NCBI GenBank assembly: GCA_964369965.1
Contig: CAYJGF010000015.1
Span: 5,167 to 69,166 of the forward strand
Reading direction: 5' to 3'
Source of the DNA: CAYJBH01 sp964369965
GTDB lineage: Bacteria > Bacillota > Clostridia > Oscillospirales > Ruminococcaceae
Length of the DNA: 64,000 nt
The position numbers and the translations under genes were made by a program. Position 1 is the stretch's first letter, and every line of letters starts with the position of its first letter. Under the pieces are notes generated by a model, which was given only the letters and a program-made list of their open reading frames with translations, was not told where the DNA came from and searched no databases. This document shows, piece by piece, positions 60,024-64,000 of the stretch.

Positions 60024-61908
60024 TCACCTTGAACATATCTCCGTCTATTCGCACCGTGAAACTGCCGCCGCACAGCTCGGTGAAGCTCTGCGCTATCGAG
60101 AGACCGAGACCGTTCCCCTCGGTGGAGCGGGAGGCATCACCGCGCACGAACCGCTGCATTATCTCGCTTTCGGTGAAGTTCATCTCATAGCCGGCGATGT
60201 TGTTCATCTCCAGCGTCGCCTTTTGCTCGTCGCTGTATAGCTTGATGAAAATTCGCGTGCCGGGGTGGGAGTATTTGAGCGCATTGTCGATGAGATTTTG
60301 CATGACGCGATATAGCCGCCTGCCGTCCGCCTCGATGAACACCTCCTGCTCCGGTAGGAGGGTTTTTATTGTTAATCCCGAGCGCTCGATACTCTCCTCC
60401 ATGTCGCCGAGCGTCTGCTCGATAAGGCGTTTTAAATCTAAACGCTCTATGACCAACTCCGCGTTGCCGCTTTGACTTTTTGCAAGGTCAAACACATCCG
60501 ACACAATGCCGGACAACCGCGCCGACTTCTCCTGCAACACGCCCACATAGTCGCGCGCCTCGTCCGGCATACCCTCCACCTTGGAGAGTAGGTCGATGTA
60601 GCCGATGATGGAGGTGAGCGGTGTTTTAAGGTCGTGGGAGACGTTGGTCACCAGCTCGCTCTTCATCTTCTCCGAGGCGAGCGCGCGCTGAACCGACGTC
60701 GCAACCCCCTCACCGATGTTGTTGATATCCTCGGTTATGCCGACAAGGAGTATTGAGGTGGGCTGTGGCAGGCGATAGTCTGTGTTGCCGTAGCGTATTT
60801 CACGAACGCCGTGCTTCACCCCCTCAAACTCGGTGAGGTGTCGCATTGCGAGCAGTACAAGCATAATAATTATGGTGTTGGAGACGACAAGCATACTTAA
60901 AAATATCATGCCGATATTCCAGAAAATCGTCACTATAAAAAACAACCATGAGCTGTTTATTACCACCGCAAAAGCAGATATGCCAATGACCCAGTTGCGC
61001 ACATTTTTGTCCACCGACCTGCTGAACGGCAGGGCGACGATGCCGAATATATTCTTTATGCCCCTTATAATGAGGCTGAAAAGCTTAACGGTGAGTGTAT
61101 AGCGAAAGAACTCCCCTCGCTTCGCCCGTTTGGCTATACAGTTGAGGAAAAATATCCAAAGCAGTGTCACAACAATGGCGGATAGTGCCACAAGGAGGGT
61201 ACCGAACGCGTCGGAAAAACCGTAGTAAGAGGTGTAGTTAAAGTGACGCTCGATAATCTCTATCCAGACAAAGAAAACCGCAAGGAATATGATAACCACC
61301 GGCACTGCTACGATAAAGACAAGAATGTCGTTATAAATCCTGTTGAAGATATGGATTTTAACCTCGTCCCCCTTGAAACTCTGCCCCGCCGCCCTGCAAT
61401 AGAGTGCCGAGCAGACAAAAAACATCACAATCAGCCCAAACAACACCAATATGCTGTACATACCGCCGGTCGCCATGCCGTCAATACTCAACAATACATT
61501 ATTGTACAACTCGGCGGAGGCATACACCTCATACAGGAAATTGTCCTCGATATAAAACCCGTTGTTCAGCGGCACATCGCCCTCACCGATGCCGGAGTAG
61601 AGCACGTTATAGTCGGTATCCAATACGCGAAAACGGTAGCCGAGGTCATAATACTGCGCAAACTGCTCAGTGTTTTCAATATCGTCACCGCTTATCGGGG
61701 CACCATTCGGGGTGACTATCTCTTTAAGCTCGTCAAAGGATAACTCCAGCTCACCCTGTATCGCGGAATTGCGGTCGACAAAGTAGATAATGCCGATGAA
61801 ATTGTTCGCGAGCAACAGCACGGCGATTAAAGCGTACAACAACATGCCCATGCTGTAGATTATTTTTGCGGTAGCGCTGTATAGCCTACCCTTCAATTTT
61901 GTATCCAA
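59950..61908 (-). CDS. Membrane sensor histidine kinase
   Basis: 652 residues. The N-terminal half has several hydrophobic helices: one near 15-40, an extracytoplasmic loop to about 145, then about five more helices up to 350. The kinase half carries NVSHDLKTPLTSIIGYIDLL (phospho-His near 420), NLIDNALKYSHPGT (N box) and GNGLGLSIAQSFTELCGG (G box). The last 18 or so residues extend beyond the usual HATPase end and are encoded opposite the uxaB 3' end. It overlaps the response-regulator gene by 23 bp. The signal is unknown. Confidence 0.93.
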   Translation of the reverse strand: MDTKLKGRLYSATAKIIYSMGMLLYALIAVLLLANNFIGIIYFVDRNSAIQGELELSFDELKEIVTPNGAPISGDDIENTEQFAQYYDLGYRFRVLDTDYNVLYSGIGEGDVPLNNGFYIEDNFLYEVYASAELYNNVLLSIDGMATGGMYSILVLFGLIVMFFVCSALYCRAAGQSFKGDEVKIHIFNRIYNDILVFIVAVPVVIIFLAVFFVWIEIIERHFNYTSYYGFSDAFGTLLVALSAIVVTLLWIFFLNCIAKRAKRGEFFRYTLTVKLFSLIIRGIKNIFGIVALPFSRSVDKNVRNWVIGISAFAVVINSSWLFFIVTIFWNIGMIFLSMLVVSNTIIIMLVLLAMRHLTEFEGVKHGVREIRYGNTDYRLPQPTSILLVGITEDINNIGEGVATSVQRALASEKMKSELVTNVSHDLKTPLTSIIGYIDLLSKVEGMPDEARDYVGVLQEKSARLSGIVSDVFDLAKSQSGNAELVIERLDLKRLIEQTLGDMEESIERSGLTIKTLLPEQEVFIEADGRRLYRVMQNLIDNALKYSHPGTRIFIKLYSDEQKATLEMNNIAGYEMNFTESEIMQRFVRGDASRSTEGNGLGLSIAQSFTELCGGSFTVRIDGDMFKVIIEFRVTPASPYSNQDAQFYPQTP

Positions 61909-62587
61909 TTCCCCACACCACCTTTAAATATTTCGGTTGTTTCGGATTAATCTCTATCTTTTCACGTATGCGCCGAATGTGCACCATCACGGTGTTTTCA
62001 ACGCTGAAACTCTCCTCACGCCAGACCCTTTCATATATCTGCTCGGCGGAAAAGACGCGGTTTTTGTTCTCCATTAAAAGGCAGAGTATCCCGTATTCTG
62101 TCGCGGTTAGGCGCACCGGCTCGCCGTCCACCACAATCTGTTTTGCGTTTTTATCCAGTATCAGCCCACCGATTTTTATTGCATCGCTCGGCAGGTCGGC
62201 ATTTGTCGCCGAGCCAAGTATCTGAAATCGGCGCAGATGGGAGCGCACCCTCGCGAGCAGTTCCGCCGGATTGTAGGGCTTTGTGACATAGTCGTCCGCC
62301 CCCATAGATAGCCCGAGCACCTTGTCGCTGTCCTCCGTCTTGGCGGACAGGACGATGATGGGTATGTTGTTGCGCTCGCGGATTTTCAGCGTGGCGGACA
62401 GCCCGTCCATCCTCGGCATCATGACGTCAATGATGATAAGGTCGACATGCTTTGAAGCAAGGATATCCATCGCCGCCACTCCATCATAGGCGGCGATGGT
62501 GTTATACCCCTCCTTTTCCAACATCTTGGCGATTGCCGCCGCAATCTGACGGTCGTCGTCCACGACCAGTATTGTTGATGTATCCAT
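61886..62587 (-). CDS. OmpR/PhoB-family response regulator
   Basis: 233 residues: a receiver domain (1-120) with acidic pocket DDD (10-12), phospho-acceptor Asp54 in IIIDVMMPRMDG, Ser/Thr in VLSAKTE and Lys in YVTKPYNP; then a winged-helix DNA-binding domain (about 135-232) with LTATEYGILCLLMENKNRVFS, HIRRIREKIE and VWGIGYKIEG. It is the first gene of the pair with the sensor kinase. TTACATTT-type repeats upstream could be its own binding site. Confidence 0.95.
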   Translation of the reverse strand: MDTSTILVVDDDRQIAAAIAKMLEKEGYNTIAAYDGVAAMDILASKHVDLIIIDVMMPRMDGLSATLKIRERNNIPIIVLSAKTEDSDKVLGLSMGADDYVTKPYNPAELLARVRSHLRRFQILGSATNADLPSDAIKIGGLILDKNAKQIVVDGEPVRLTATEYGILCLLMENKNRVFSAEQIYERVWREESFSVENTVMVHIRRIREKIEINPKQPKYLKVVWGIGYKIEG

Positions 62588-62638
62588 TATTCTCCCGATT
62601 TTTCTTTTAAAAGATGATTATATTATAGTATGTAATTT

Positions 62639-62680
62639 TTACATTTAAGTAAATATGTTTTTTACGAAATTCTTACATTT
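62639..62680. promoter_or_regulatory. Direct repeats upstream of the response regulator (candidate autoregulatory box)
   Basis: TTACATTT (62639-62646), TTACGAAA (62662-62669) and TTACATTT (62673-62680). The last two are spaced 11 bp apart, as in PhoB/PhoP-type boxes. TATAAT-like sequences lie between them and the gene (62616-62629). Confidence 0.4.
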
Positions 62681-62689
62681 TTTATATGT

Positions 62690-62719
62690 GAGAGGGAGAG
62701 CGTCATCGCTCTCCCTCTC
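62690..62719. terminator. 13-bp perfect hairpin after metK
   Basis: GAGAGGGAGAGCG (62690-62702) and CGCTCTCCCTCTC (62707-62719) with a 4-nt loop, just past the metK stop. No clear T-run on either strand. Confidence 0.6.
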
Positions 62720-62725
62720 TATGTC

Positions 62726-63865
<1,140 letters not shown>

Positions 63866-63922
63866 TCTAATTTTCCTTTCCTAATTAAATAGACTTTACT
63901 AAAATAATATCCACTTAACAAC

Positions 63923-64000
63923 AAAAAAACTGTCCGGGTGGCGTACCCAAACAGCGATAAATTATCTCTCGGTATACACCGCAGGATTTGACACCTTACA
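63923..64000 (-). promoter_or_regulatory. SAM-I (S-box) riboswitch, 3' part, with its terminator (cut by window end)
   Basis: On the minus strand 64000-63955 reads AAGGTGTCAAATCCTGC then GAGAGATAA, matching the S-box 3' core (GGTGCxAATTCCTGC ... GAxAGATAAGAG). It is followed by a 10-bp hairpin (63930-63939 with 63945-63954, two G-T pairs) and seven U residues (63923-63929). The 5' half lies outside the window. By family knowledge SAM binding should promote termination ahead of metK. Confidence 0.8.

Overview
The window reads as chromosomal DNA from an anaerobic, low-to-mid G+C Firmicute of the class Clostridia, probably an Oscillospirales/Ruminococcaceae-type gut or rumen bacterium. The evidence is a glgB-glgC-glgD-glgA operon with the Firmicutes-specific GlgD subunit, PyrK-type dihydroorotate dehydrogenase, pyruvate:ferredoxin oxidoreductase, a PPi-type phosphofructokinase, an AbrB/SpoVT regulator, a BofC-like protein and an S-box (SAM-I) riboswitch before metK. 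The taxonomic call is inference. No rRNA, tRNA, CRISPR array, prophage or transposase gene was seen.

Layout: (1) 1-1.24 kb, end of a ClpA/B-type AAA+ chaperone. (2) 1.29-7.15 kb, minus-strand glycogen operon. (3) 7.4-11.3 kb, greA, tag, a cytoplasmic sulfatase and a RodA/FtsW protein. (4) 11.4-20.3 kb, pgk-tpiA-gpmI, then serC-serA, a degenerate glycoside hydrolase family 2 protein, galM and a DUF896 protein. (5) 20.4-31.7 kb, signalling and envelope genes: HD protein, a 1199-residue GGDEF/GGDEF/EAL protein, birA, a membrane-anchored GH25 muramidase, an XRE regulator, AbrB, a chemoreceptor and a BofC-like protein. (6) 31.9-38.4 kb, class A PBP, a MITE-like element, an epimerase/isomerase/glycosyltransferase cassette, hemerythrin and DegV. 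(7) 38.4-44.2 kb, a complete pyrC-K-D-F-E-B-I operon (no carAB). (8) 44.2-46.3 kb, two PP2C phosphatases facing two small double-glycine-leader peptides. (9) 46.5-51.3 kb, PPi-phosphofructokinase and PFOR. (10) 51.7-60.0 kb, a sugar ABC importer lacking its ATPase, a UroD/MtaA-like zinc protein, LrgA-LrgB and the hexuronate enzymes UxaA and UxaB. (11) 60.0-64.0 kb, a two-component system and riboswitch-controlled metK.

Most genes are ordinary central metabolism: lower glycolysis (Pgk, Tpi, GpmI, PFP, PFOR), serine and pyrimidine synthesis, glycogen storage and uronate use. The strongest unusual signals are these. The operon's GlgB has lost the catalytic residues of the branching-enzyme family, and its GlgA partner lacks the conserved lysine of the KxGGL motif, so only GlgC looks fully canonical. 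A shortened GH2 protein behind serCA has also lost its catalytic acids. Two GG-leader peptides, one with a zinc-ribbon-like core, lie beside tandem PP2C phosphatases. AbrB has a palindromic operator lying on its own promoter. lrgA appears to be leaderless, and LrgAB sits inside a uronate locus. A dispersed palindrome family keeps the flank TTGTAGGGG while its arms vary. All functional assignments come from reading motifs by eye; no searches were run.
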